From Adineta steineri (Eukaryota > Rotifera > Eurotatoria > Adinetida > Adinetidae), in the NCBI GenBank assembly GCA_905250115.1, contig CAJNOI010000005.1:1294910-1358909 (forward strand): a stretch of DNA of 64,000 bases, given 5' to 3'. Below, in pieces: positions 23,195 through 35,122 of this stretch (positions within the stretch are counted from its first letter, which is position 1; the number at the start of each line of letters is the position of its first letter). The position numbers were made by a program, and so were the translations under genes. The notes below the pieces were generated by a model. It did not search any database and was not told the origin of the DNA. It saw nothing but the letters and a program-made list of their open reading frames with translations.

Positions 23195-23660
23195 TAAACT
23201 GTGGTGCTATGGATTTTGTTTTGTACGAAAACGAAAAAATAAACATTTTAAACAAAAAAAGAATTGTTTTAAATGCGCGCGCGTATAGCGAAACTCTAAT
23301 CTTGTTGAGAACACAAATGAGTAGTAATATCCATCGATAAAGTAAACAATACATATCAAGAGACATGTGTTGTAGAAAAAGATCTTCACGATATATAGTT
23401 ATTGTGTCTGAACAAGGTAAAGTTTCTCTTTGTTGGGTGAGAAAAAGAACGATCATCCAACAGGCTTTTTAAAGTAACGAATAGAGAGGGGAAAAGAACT
23501 GTATTTATTCATTATAATGAATTATGCTTTCTGTTCCAGTAAAAAGAATAAATCATAGTAATGAATAAATAAACGAAAGATACAAAAATAAATAATTTCT
23601 ATAGTTATTAACATACGGTGGAACAGATCAGTATGTTAACACGAATAGAAAACACTTCTC
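23195..23660 (+). repeat. Duplicated 3' flank of ART/TPR copy 1
   Basis: Matches about 30726-31190 downstream of the other copy, including the unusual GCGCGCGCGTA stretch near 23275 and 30805. This shows that the duplication unit covers about 0.45 kb of 3' flank as well as the gene. Confidence 0.75.
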
Positions 23661-26600
23661 AGATCAACTTGAGGGCGGGAGTGGATATTACATTTCAAAC
23701 ACACCCATGCAGCTTCTCAGTCTTTGAAATAAAATCTGCTAGAGATGAGCACAAAAAACCGTTAATCTATGCAGCTAATTATATACAAATAAAGATAGAT
23801 ATTGATTGATAATTGATTATCATTCGAAAGAAGTAAAGATATAACTATACAATCTGCATGATCATATGTACAATCATCAATAAGAATATATTACAAACTC
23901 TAAGGCAACTATTCTCATTGATTAAATAGTAACACAAAAAAGAATAAATATGCGAATAGAGCTAACTAACACATTATTTTATCGATTGTTCTTTATAGAT
24001 ACTAGAACGTGCACATAGTAGTGCAAGTGACCATTCTTTCAAGTTCGAAGTACTTAAAATATGTTCAATTTTTTCTGTTCGACATTCAAAAGTGTAGATG
24101 TTCTCTAATCATGAAGTCACGAAAAAATAGTTTTTAAAATAATTAAAACCAGTTTCTTCGTTCAATAAAGACTTCTAATAGTTAAAATTTTATTCCCGAT
24201 TTTACTAGCAGATTGATGTTCGACAATCTTTTTCAAGTCTCTTCTAAATTAGCGTTTATTGAAGTCATTTGTAAATTATTCGAAATGATATTGTAAAAGT
24301 TGTAGTTGTTAGTCGAAAACTATCATCAATATTCATATGAATCATAATATAATTGAAAAGCTATCATTAGACTTTAACTGCTGTAATTATTACATTAATC
24401 ATCAATAATATGATGATAACGACATTATCTGAAATGTGTTAAAATGTTGCAGTAAATGTAAGTTATATAAATGAACAAGCTAATGAGATCTTTTTTGGTT
24501 AAAATCAATGAAATAGTTCCAATAAATATTGCGAAAACAGTCCTCTACCATTCATTAGAATCAACGGATTTAATTGAATCATATTATCTATTTCAACTAT
24601 CCAATGTTTTTTCAGGAACGTAATACCATCAAATGGTTTTTCTAATTCACTTGTTAATCCAACATATTTTCAAATACAAATATTAAGTCGACTAGTTTAT
24701 GATATTTTCCATCAAATCATTGTTCTTTACCTTCAGCGAGTTAAATATCGAGTATCTCAGCATGATGATCTCCTATTCCACTACCATTCTTAGTGTTAAT
24801 TAAGCATGTGAATAAATAGCCACTGTTGATCAAACATTAACTCCATGATTTTCAAACATTCGAAAAAAAAGAATTAATTATGGCAAGAAAATTACAACTC
24901 TTTAGAGCTGAATGTTAGTAGAAAATATCAAAATAAAATAATATTATGTTATTTCGAAAAATAGTGGTCATTAATCATTCATTAGTAAATTGAATCATTA
25001 CTAAGTTGAAAAAACAAATAAAAGAATAGACAATAAATATGTCAATGAAGAGATCACTATTAGATGCCATATAATATCTTATTTGATAGATTAAAATTGC
25101 TATTAATTATAAAACTTTAAGGGTGTGGATGTAGTTTCATCTTTTCTTTCGTACACCCACACATCGATAAATAAATCTTAGTCGAATGAATTTCGTGTAT
25201 GATTATTGTACTCGTTTTGACAATCTTTCAAACAGAAAATATTTTTTGTTTTGATTTTAACATCAATTAATCCATTTCAATTGGAGAACACAAATTAAAA
25301 TAGTAATAAATTCCTCAATTGGAACTATCATTTCGTAGATGATTACTATTTATTTAGTATTTCTGTTCGACAATCACGGTTCTATTCGTTATTCTATATC
25401 TGAAACAATAGTTATCGTGAAAGGTTCCTTACTACAGTAAAATCTTCCTATAGTAGAGAGATGTATAAATTAATCATAGATTTTATAATGATTATGATTC
25501 AACGTAGAATGTGTTGGTTAATGTTGATCAATGAGACGTACACGAGGGAGAAAAAGAGACACCGATTTCAAGGGTGTGAGTCTGTTCCTCACCCACCTCC
25601 ACAATATTTTAATAATTTTGTTCGGTACAGATAAATGATTTATTTTTGTTAGTCAGGATTTTTAAATCTCGATTGTATTATTGATTTCTTCCAAATTATC
25701 TTATTTATTGTTTGTGTGTCGACAATTGTGATTTTTTCAATTTTTGAAAACGAGATGAATTCATATTTAATAGTTTTTCTTTATTATAATTATCAATGAT
25801 GATCAAGTGAAAATATTTTACTATGTTAAATAGATAATAATATTAGGCAAGTTTTAATAGGTTCCTTCCAATATATATTAGTGAACATACTTTGTATAAG
25901 AACAACATTGTTTTTGTTTATTAGCTTAAGATAACTAAAACTATGCTGAGTGTGAAGAGATAACCGGATCCTTGCGGTGACAACGGATAAACGAAATTCT
26001 ATCAGCTAAAGAAAGAATTAATCGCTATAGTGACATCATTAATTCCAACTAAGTTCATGTGTATTTGAAGACGTCACGACATAATTAGTTTATCAATAAT
26101 TTCTTTTCGATGCTCAATAGATGGATATCTGCATTTAGTTTTTTCTAATTACGTTTATTATTGTTTTCCAGAATTATGGTTTTCAATATCGACTAACACA
26201 ATAAGAACGCTGCGGCATCTTCCCAGGTCCTATCATTCATAAGAAAATTGAATAAACTTTTGTTTTATTTCAAATTTTCGTTTATCGTCATAAAATTAGA
26301 GAAGTGAAGAAATAAAGAAAAGAAAAATCTACAACTTAGTCTATCCATCGCCATAACATTTTTATTTACATACTCTTCTACCAACACATTTGTCACTGAC
26401 TGCATCGGTAAGAACGAAAAAAAGATGGCAACAATAACAAAAATACATTACTGTTTTGCTTTTTGTTTTGTTCGCTGCCATTGAATTAATTTTGTTGTTC
26501 ACTAATGATCGTCACGTTTGCATACTTTCAGACGCACCCAAACAAAGCCATGTGCACAATATAACAATACTTTTCTCAAGTTTCATCATTTTTTCGCGAA

Positions 26601-27180
26601 ATGATTTAATGTTTTGTAAGCAACGTACATACACTTTTTACTTTTCGACAACAAAAAAGTGTTTATATCTTTAAAAGATCTTTGAAGACGTGCCAAGCTA
26701 TATGTAATTCATGGGCAAAAAGGATAGAAAACTGGATTTATGCTGTATTTTTATCATGGGAATCTTTACTGAGTACACATCGAACATTTCTAGTCAAAGA
26801 ATTATGAGATCATTCTTGATTAGGTTACCGTTGTCAAAAATAGCAAGCAACAAAGTTTACGCCTGATTGAAACTTACAATTCAGAAAAAATTATTTTTTA
26901 TTGTAGTTTGTCTTCTCAGTAAATCTGTTTAACTTATTGTAAACGGTTTTTTTTAATTCTGTTCCAAAATGTGCAAAATTTTACGTTTTTTGCTCTATAT
27001 TAGATGTCATTTATTAAAACTGAGATTTTCCTTCATCTTCTAGTTTTCACAAGGAATTATTTAATTGAACAGTAATTCTGATTTATTTATATTTGCTAGG
27101 TTATTTTAAAAGTAATCATATATTCATATAAAGATCAGGAACTATTATATTATAATCACCATAATTAATCGAAGATGAAA
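23661..27180 (+). other. Gene-poor stretch between the two ART/TPR copies
   Basis: About 3.5 kb with no gene that I can support. It contains three short telomere-like inverted motifs, at 23671-23710, 25121-25162 and 25571-25600. The remaining sequence is AT-rich with scattered short frames of low-complexity peptide only. Confidence 0.5.
25121..25162. repeat. Telomere-like inverted pair
   Basis: GGGTGTGGATGTA at 25121-25133 faces ACACCCACAC at 25153-25162. A similar pair, AGGGTGTGAGT and CTCACCCACCTCC, lies at 25571-25600. Confidence 0.6.
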
Positions 27181-27594
27181 AATAATTCATGATTAAGTCT
27201 ATTTTTTTCTTTGTTAATGACAAATGCAATTTTGAAATGATCAATTTTTGCCATCCACATAATAATCACATGTAAGCTTTCACTCGAAAGCTAATTTAAA
27301 AATCTTTCACACTTCATGGCTACTAATTAGTGATCAATAAACATGTTGTCAACTTGCGGATTCTTAAATAACAAACACCACTGGATGATGTTTTTCTCTG
27401 TGAAAAGAAGTAAAATCATTCTTTTTTGCGGACTATTTCGATGTTTGTTTTTCATAGCAACATCAAAAATAATTAAAGAGAACAAAACAACGTTTCGAAA
27501 GAAGGTGGACACCTATACAAAAGAATCGTTCTTCGTCATTACTTCACTAATAAATTTTACAAAGTAACTCGAATCCAAAACATTCACGCTGTCA

Positions 27595-29706
27595 ATGATG
27601 AGCAATCAACAATCAACAACAAATGCATACACAGTTCCAAAAGGTGCAGAAGGTCGCCGATGCATCAATATCCAACAGATGCAAAATGTACTTCTAGTCT
27701 GGTTAGACAGCAACATTGACGAAACAGATGATGATTGTCAAAATACAATCACAAAACTACGATGTGCTGTTAACGACGTCAATAGATATACAAACGGTGA
27801 TAAATGTCTTGAATTCATTCAAACCATCGTCGACAAAAAAGTATGTATGATTATATCAGGATCACTTGGACAACAAATTATGCCTCGCGCACACAATATG
27901 TCGCAAGTTGATTCAATTTTCATTTTTTGTGGCAATAAAAAATTACATGAACAATGGGCTAAAGATTGGCCCAAAATAAAGGGTGTCTTCACAGATATTA
28001 CACCCATCTGTGAAGCACTGAAGAAAGCTGCTCATCAATGTGAGCAGAATGCCATTCCCATGAGTTTCGTGAGAACAAATAAAAAGTTGGATCAATTAGA
28101 TCCTTCTTTTATGTACACCCAAATCATCAAAGAAATTATATTAACTATCAAATTCGGTCAAAATCACATACAAGATTACCTTAATTACTGTCGTGAGGCT
28201 TTTACTGACAGTAAAGAGGAATTGATTAATATTAAGCGATTAGAAGATGAATACCACAAGAAAACACCCATTTATTGGTATACTTGTCAGATGTTCCTGT
28301 ATCCAATGCTCAATCGTGCATTAAGATTGATGAACGGTGACATCATTACACATATGGGTTTCATCATTGGTGATTTACATCGACAAATTGAACAACTGCA
28401 CAAGGAACAATATGCTGGTACAACTGCTGCTGACACCTTTACCGTTTATCGTGGTCAAGGTTTACCTACAGAGGATTTTGAAACAATGAGCAAAACTAAA
28501 GGTGGTCTTGTTTCATTCAATAATTTCTTATCTACTAGCAAAGTTCGCAATATATCACTGGGTTTTTCTCAAGATGCTGCAAGAAATCCAGATCAAGTCG
28601 GTGTACTTTTTATCATGAAAATTAATCCTACTGAATCAACAACAACATTTGCTTCCATTACTGGCATCAGTAAATTTCAGAAGGAGGAGGAAGTCTTATT
28701 TTCGATGCATAGTGTTTTTCGTATCCAGGATATTAACCAAATGGGCGAAAATAATCGTTTATATGAAGTTCATTTGGTATTGACTACTGACAACGATCCA
28801 GAATTAAGTAGACTTAATGATTACATTCGAAAAGAGAGTTTTCCAAACAACGAAGGATGGTACAGATTGGGTTCGGTACTATATAAAATAGGCCAATTTG
28901 ACAAAGCTGAAGATATTTATCAGGTTTTACTTGATCAAGCCAAAGATGATAAAAACAGGGCACATATTTACAGTCAACTTGGTTCGATCAAGAAGGATCA
29001 AGGAAAATATGGAGAAGCACTAACATTCCATAAACAATCACTTGCTATCTGTCAAAAAACGCTTTCTCCCAATCATCCTGATTTGGCTATGTCCTACAAC
29101 AACATTGGTATTGTGCATTACAACATGGGTGATTATCCAAAAGCACTTTCTTATTATGAAAAAGCCATTGCAATTCGACAACAATCATTTCATCCCAACC
29201 ATCCTGATTTGGCTGCTTCCTACAACAACATTGGTGAAGTGCATAGAAACATGGGTAATTATGCGAAAGCACTCTCATCTCATGAAAAAGCTCTTGAAAT
29301 CAAACAACAATCGCTTTCTCCCAATCATCCTGATTTGGCTCAGTCCTACTACAATATTGATTTGGTGCATTACAATACGGGTAATTATTCGAAAGCACTT
29401 TCTTATCATGAAGAAGCCCTTAAAATCAGACAACAATCACTTTCTTCCAATCATCCAGATTTGGCTTCTTCCTACAACATCATTGGTGAAGTGCATAGAA
29501 ACATGGGTAATTATGCGAAAGCACTTTCATCTCATGAAAAAGCCCTTGAAATCAAACAGCAATCACTTCCTCCCAATCATCCTGATTTGGCTCAGTCCTA
29601 CAACAATATTGGTTTGGTATATGAAAACATGGGGAATTACTCAAAAGCTCGTACATTTTATGAACATGCTATACAAATTGCACAACAATCATTACGTTCA
29701 AATTAG
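27595..29706 (+). CDS. ADP-ribosyltransferase with kinesin-light-chain-type TPR repeats, 3' end altered by transposon
   Basis: 703 residues, single exon. Residues 1-190 form a domain with CMIISGSLGQQIMPRAHNMS and IFIFCGNKKLHEQWAKDWP, seen to my knowledge mainly in rotifer proteins and of unknown role. Residues about 190-395 form an arginine-type ADP-ribosyltransferase domain with the R-S-E signature: R286 in VYRGQGL, STS at 313-315 in FLSTSK and the E364-E365-E366 motif before VLFSMHSVFRI. It would move ADP-ribose from NAD+ to a protein. Residues about 405-703 are TPRs, the later ones of 42 residues with the NHPDLA..YNNIG..H..MGNY..AL pattern, likely for partner binding. No signal peptide is seen, so it is probably cytosolic. 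The stop codon is the first three bases of an inserted hAT-like element; 17 ancestral codons lie stranded beyond it. The start was chosen by match to the paralogue. Confidence 0.88.
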   Translation: MMSNQQSTTNAYTVPKGAEGRRCINIQQMQNVLLVWLDSNIDETDDDCQNTITKLRCAVNDVNRYTNGDKCLEFIQTIVDKKVCMIISGSLGQQIMPRAHNMSQVDSIFIFCGNKKLHEQWAKDWPKIKGVFTDITPICEALKKAAHQCEQNAIPMSFVRTNKKLDQLDPSFMYTQIIKEIILTIKFGQNHIQDYLNYCREAFTDSKEELINIKRLEDEYHKKTPIYWYTCQMFLYPMLNRALRLMNGDIITHMGFIIGDLHRQIEQLHKEQYAGTTAADTFTVYRGQGLPTEDFETMSKTKGGLVSFNNFLSTSKVRNISLGFSQDAARNPDQVGVLFIMKINPTESTTTFASITGISKFQKEEEVLFSMHSVFRIQDINQMGENNRLYEVHLVLTTDNDPELSRLNDYIRKESFPNNEGWYRLGSVLYKIGQFDKAEDIYQVLLDQAKDDKNRAHIYSQLGSIKKDQGKYGEALTFHKQSLAICQKTLSPNHPDLAMSYNNIGIVHYNMGDYPKALSYYEKAIAIRQQSFHPNHPDLAASYNNIGEVHRNMGNYAKALSSHEKALEIKQQSLSPNHPDLAQSYYNIDLVHYNTGNYSKALSYHEEALKIRQQSLSSNHPDLASSYNIIGEVHRNMGNYAKALSSHEKALEIKQQSLPPNHPDLAQSYNNIGLVYENMGNYSKARTFYEHAIQIAQQSLRSN

Positions 29707-30664
29707 TGGCGTAACCAGGGGGGGGCCAGATGGGGCTTAGCCCCATCACCGAGTGTTTAAGCCCCATCACCCGGATTTTGTGGAACTCACGTAAATTTTC
29801 GAAGAAAATCGTGAGTGTAAGTTTTAAGTTCAAGCTTCCCAGCTCCCCTCCCCTCCCCCCCCCCTCCCCAAATTCAATAAAAATACGCAAAAATCATTAA
29901 AAATAGCTATAAATTGCTAAAATTTTAATAAAAATACTGAAAAAACGTTAAAAATAGCTGTAAGTTGCGGGATTTTCTATAAAATATAAGTAAAATGGTT
30001 AAATACAGCTATAAATTAGTAGAATTTTAATAAAAATAAGCAAAAATAGTTAAAAATAGCCATAAATTACTACAAATTTAATAAAAAAAAATAACGAAAA
30101 TGGCTATAAATTGCGGAAATTTTTATGAAAATAATGACAAATCGCTAAAAATAGCAATATACTGCCGCAAATTTAATAGAAATAACCAAAAATTGTTAAA
30201 AATAGCTATAAATTAACTAAATTTGAGCAAAAAAAGAAGACAAAGGGCTTAAACATGATCAGATATTTTGATGCGAACATACGTGAGCTCCACATTTTTA
30301 GCCCCAACGGGGCTGCGCTGATAAGCTTTTTTAGTTACTAAACTTGACAATCAAAAAATCCAAAAGACTAGACAGTTTTGGGCAGAGCTGGGCAACTCAG
30401 CAGAAAAAAGTGAATTAATTCAATTCAATTCGTGAAAAAAACTTTTGAATTCAATTCAACGCAATTCGCGTTCACTAAAAATTTTCTAGAATTCAACTCA
30501 GTTCAATTCAATTCAGTCATAGTAAAAAGTTGTACTCAATTCAATTCAACTAGGTTAATGAATGGAATTGAGTTAAATTGAGTTCGTCATTTTTCGAACT
30601 GAGTTGTCCATTCCTGGTTTTGGGGCTGAGCCCCATCACCCTTAAATTCCTGGTTACGCCACTA
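29704..30664. mobile_element. Non-autonomous hAT-like DNA transposon
   Basis: 961 bp bounded by inverted ends TAGTGGCGTAACC and its complement, with an 8-bp target duplication GTTCAAAT at 29696-29703 and 30665-30672. The 8-bp duplication and TGGCGTAACCAGG-type ends are typical of the hAT superfamily. Subterminal GGGGCTNAGCCCC hairpins with CCATCACC lie at both ends. The interior has no transposase: it is a degenerate tandem array of about 57-bp units (29880-30230) and a run of AATTCAATTC words (30410-30600). It sits in the last codons of the ART/TPR gene. Confidence 0.9.
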
Positions 30665-30672
30665 GTTCAAAT

Positions 30673-31190
30673 CATCCTTGTCTTCAAATATATAGAAATA
30701 GCCTCGAACGTATAAAAAACAAATAATAAATAGTATTATTATGAGTTTTGTTTTTATGAAAGAGAAAAAAGATACTTTTTGAGCGAGAAAAGAATTGTTT
30801 CAAATGCGCGCGCGTACATAGTAACTCTGATCTTGTTGAGACACAACTGATTGGTAACAACCATCGGTGAGGTAAACAATACAACTCAACAGATGTGTAT
30901 CGTAGAAAAAGACCTTCACGTTATATAGTTATTGTATCTGAACAAGGTAAAATTGCTCTGTGTTGGGTAAGAAAAAGGACGGCTACCCAGCAGGCTGTTT
31001 AAAGTAACGAAGAGAGAGAAAAAGAACTAAATTTATTCAATACTATGAGTTATTCTTTCTATTCAAATAAAAAAAATAATTTATATGTAATGAATAAATA
31101 ACCGAATGATAGAAAAATAAATGATTTTTAAAGATATTAACATATCGTGGAACAGATAAGTATGTCAATATGAATGGAAAACATTTCGCA
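30673..31190 (+). repeat. Stranded 3' end and duplicated 3' flank of ART/TPR copy 2
   Basis: 30673 to about 30729 is the displaced end of the ART/TPR frame: it reads on from the target site to SLERIKNK and a TAA, matching the intact C-terminus of copy 1. The flank that follows matches 23195-23660. Confidence 0.75.
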
Positions 31191-32303
31191 ACTCAACTCA
31201 ACTCGATTGAATAAAATGGACTGAATATATCGATAGTACCAGTATATATGATATACAATGAAGAAAAAGTCCCTTAGTATGATATTTTCATTCAAAGAAA
31301 TGAATAATATATCAAAGAAATCATTGTTCTTTTATTGAACACAAAATCAATGTATATTTATGAAAAGATACAATCAAATGATTTTGATTAAATATTATTC
31401 ATTCATAATTTTGTCTTTTAGTTATTGTAAAAATGATGACATCGAAAAATTCTCAAATAAACTTCAAATCTAGAATTTTTTTGTTATATCTAATTTTACT
31501 CTTGCAACTAGAGACAGCACCTAAATGTGTTCTCTGGTAATATTTACTTGTATTTAATTGAATGATGATTAAATGAAAAGCAATGTATTAATGGTTTAAC
31601 ACTTATTTTGATTTAAGTGAAGCCCTATTTTATATTACAAATTACGAAACAAACGAATCGAAATCAGACTATCAATTATGAATAAACTAGAGATGACTGA
31701 CGCTTAAGATTTGCATTAATTTTTGTAAATAGAAATAAAAACACTTATCTCAGATCCTGAGCCCTTGATCACCTTTGGTCAAACTTTGACTTTAACTTTA
31801 AGGCAATGAATATTTTAACAACGAGTAGATTGATCAAAAAAACTCGAATAGAAGATAAACTGAGTTAGATTTTCTTTGAGATATTGATATTTATCAATCT
31901 ATTCTTACATTCAATGTTCTTCATATAATATACCTGTTGTTTTTTTATTGTTATATTATTTAATGAAGAAAATGTATTTATGATTTAGAAAATCTTGTTT
32001 AACAAAATAAAAGAAATAAAGGAATTAATACGAAAGACTAAACAATTTTGCATTAGACGAAAGCATACACTATATAAAAAAATATTAAAGTCGTTCGAAT
32101 GGACAGAGAAAGGTATATAAAATAGACGAATAAAATAAATATTAAATATTACAATATTTGTTCATGAATATTAATAATAATAAAAAACATGTATACAAGT
32201 ATTATCTTTAATACAAACGATTATGAAAAATAGAAGAATAAATATATAAATTGATATATCACCGGTTAGATATTCTCTTGCTATGTAGTTATTTGTTTTA
32301 TTG
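31191..32303 (+). other. Intergenic
   Basis: About 1.1 kb, AT-rich, no supported gene. It marks the right edge of the repeat-rich region; the end next to 32303 is the 3' flank of FLCN. Confidence 0.4.
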
Positions 32304-34366
32304 TTAATTTTTCTGAACTTTTTGTTGTTGATTATCATCTTGTTTAAGTAAACGAATTTGAGTTTTATAGGATTGTGAAATTCCTCTTTGCCAAAATCGA
32401 ATGATTAATAAATCATTTGGATCACGAATATTTAGTATCTCCATTTGTTTACGTTCATCCATTGACAATGTAGATGCTATTTGACAACGACCAAGTTGAA
32501 AATAAAGCTTTGCTTTACTAGAAAAACAAAATGAAAAATTCTATTGATTTAGATTAAAGTCTTTCATATAAAGATAAATAATTTCAAACCCAGTCCTATT
32601 GCATTCTGAATGTTTACTCTATAATCAAAAGTTCTGACGATAACTCGACTTTCTTTCCTATAAAAATGAACTAATATATTACTTTAAATATTTGATTTTC
32701 TGTTGTGTAATCATAGCTTCCAACGCTTCATTATCTATAGTATAATCAATTAATATTTCAATAATTGTTTTAACATAAGTTGGTACTAAACAAAAAAAAA
32801 TAATTTCTTATCTTTCTTCGAAAAAAAAACTCAACTAACTATAAGTATTTGATTGTAACAATGGTAATGTTTCTAATTCAGCTTCTTGAATTTGTTCACC
32901 AGTATCATCAAATGTAATTTTAATAATAATTGAATTATTATCAAGATTTTCATCTATTTCATTTGTTGTTTCTATTGAATTCATATCAAATAAAATAAGA
33001 TTCGCTGTACATGATGCTATATGATCTGTTGTTTCTATTAAATGACAACAATTATCAGGTAAAAATAACTAAAAATATAAAATTAAATTTTTCGAATTTT
33101 CTTTTTATTTTACATACACGAAAAACACTTGCAAAAGCTCGAATATAATCTTTATTATTAGTTTTATTTGTATATTTAATAATTAATTGATTACCAATAA
33201 TCCAATTATAAAGTATATATTCTAAATAATTGATATTATTTAATTTCTGAATAAACATTTTAAATAATTTTAATGCTTCAAAACCATATGAAGAAAAATG
33301 ATATTCTAATGAATCAAAATCATCTTCATCATAATCAATAATTTCATTAGTTGTTAAATTATTTGAATCAACCAAAGTTCCAGTTCGTTGTTTTACTATA
33401 TGATCATTTTCAAATGCATCTACTTATAAAAGAAAATTCTTATAGATCAATTTTAAAAATTTCATTTACTTTGTCGTTCGAATTTCGTAGTTAAATCTTC
33501 TGTTGCTAAACCATCAAAATGTAATTCATTAATTGCTGAATTTGCCGTACGAAGAATCCAAACAAATAAAGCATGAACACGATAGATTAAATTAGAATCT
33601 TGTACAATATCACTAATCATACGTAATGTTGGCATACGTGGTGGTGGACGACATACAGAAATTACTTTTGTTGTTTCATTAAATGTTGTATTTACTTTAA
33701 TATGTCCTTCATTTTCATAAGTTTGATTTGCATCATATTGTAACCAATATATAGCTTGCTTCATACAGTTATTAATACGATTCATAAGAGATAGAAGATA
33801 ATATTTGTCTCGACATAAAAAACATAATGAATATAAACGTTGACTACCACGTGCATAGAAATCTTTACAAGGAAAACTTAATGATAAACAATAACCATTT
33901 TCATCATCACCAAATAAAACCGGATGATCATTTTCCATCGATTTCTATTTAGAAAATATTTTTTAGCATGTAATTAATTTTTCCTAATAGAACTTACTTC
34001 AACATTTAAACTTCTTACACATGCATTACGAATATTTTTAAATAATTCTTGATTAGGTGTTGATGGTGATGTAATATATTGCATATGATTTAACAAATCT
34101 ACTGTGGTAACAAGAATACCATCAGGTGATACTGTACATGACTAAATAGAATAATTTATTTCATTGACAAAAAAAATATAATTTCTTACTTTGCATGCGA
34201 CTTTTCCTTGTGAATTGTCTGATTTAATATATTGAGAATAGATTGTTTTTAATATTTCATTATCATTATCATTTCTATCGTGTGTATATGGTCTTCCTTC
34301 TGTACATAATAATATTTGCGGACCATGTGTATCGCAAAAATGTTGTAACGCACAAGACGCATTCAT
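32304..34366 (-). CDS. FLCN: Folliculin
   Basis: Folliculin is a GAP for RagC/D that acts on lysosomes with FNIP in nutrient signalling to mTORC1 and TFEB/TFE3. Seven exons on the minus strand (34366-34190, 34141-33998, 33944-33470, 33422-33118, 33068-32840, 32785-32683, 32517-32304) join in frame to 548 residues, against about 579 in human. The start MNASCALQHFCDTHGPQILLC matches the folliculin N-terminus. Further marks are IRNACVRSLNVE, VLFGDDENGYCLSLSF and ARGSQRLYSL of the Longin domain, then WIIGNQLIIKY and the C-terminal RFWQRGISQSYKTQI of the DENN part. Introns are about 48-165 bp. The acidic/Ser linker after the first domain is shorter than in vertebrates. No in-frame stop is seen in the joined frame. 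Confidence 0.93.
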
Positions 34367-35122
34367 ATAGACATTAATAAATCGGATATAAAAAAATTAA
34401 TTGTTTGTTTTTTTAATTAATATCACAATAAAAACTAATAATAATCTAAAAGTTATCAATATAAAATTAAATTGAAATAAAAGTACTCAATTATCATATT
34501 AATAACTAACCGATACAATAAAAGTACATTCGCCAGATGTCATTTATATATATTTATCACACAATAAAAAGCGAATAACAAATAGAAGTATTGTAATATA
34601 AATCATACCAATTCAACTATCTTAATCACATGTCTGACTTATACAAATATTTTATTGAAAAAAAGAACATTTGATCATATTCTTAAGTAACTAAACGATA
34701 TAATAACTGAAACTCTTTTATTTTGATATTACAATACTTGTTTATTTCGGTAGAAATTAATCTATATATATATATATATACAGTGACATTTACCCCATCG
34801 ATATAACTATCGAACCGTATCTAAAGTGCACATGATCATCGTTCTTAAAGGACGCATAACACACCCATTAAAAAAGATGAAAATAGTAAGATGTTCATAT
34901 AAGAGACTTGTGTTTACTCGCGGAGATTTTATTCATAAGTCTGTAAAATCTCAAGTCGTATATATTTCTTAATTAAGGTTTTATATCGGTCAAAGAAACA
35001 TATTGTTTAAAATGTACATAAACAAAAAAAAACGTCAACGAATTTTATTATTATCTAAAAAAAAACATTTCTTCACCAACATAATCGTAAAATATAAGCA
35101 AATAAATAAACCGTTTTTTAAT
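34367..35122 (-). other. Intergenic
   Basis: AT-rich spacer between FLCN and a nuclear receptor gene, with a short (TA)n run near 34762-34781. Presumed FLCN promoter at its left end; no gene seen. Confidence 0.4.

Noticed and set aside
26456..26674. 72-residue hydrophobic frame
   Set aside because: Isolated, no homology features, no flanking exons; composition explains it.
27343..27567. Open frame just upstream of the intact ART/TPR gene
   Set aside because: Occupies the duplicated 5' flank, and the corresponding flank of copy 1 does not keep the frame.
29042..29740. 232-residue alternative frame over the TPRs
   Set aside because: A shadow created by the 126-bp periodicity of the TPR-coding repeats.
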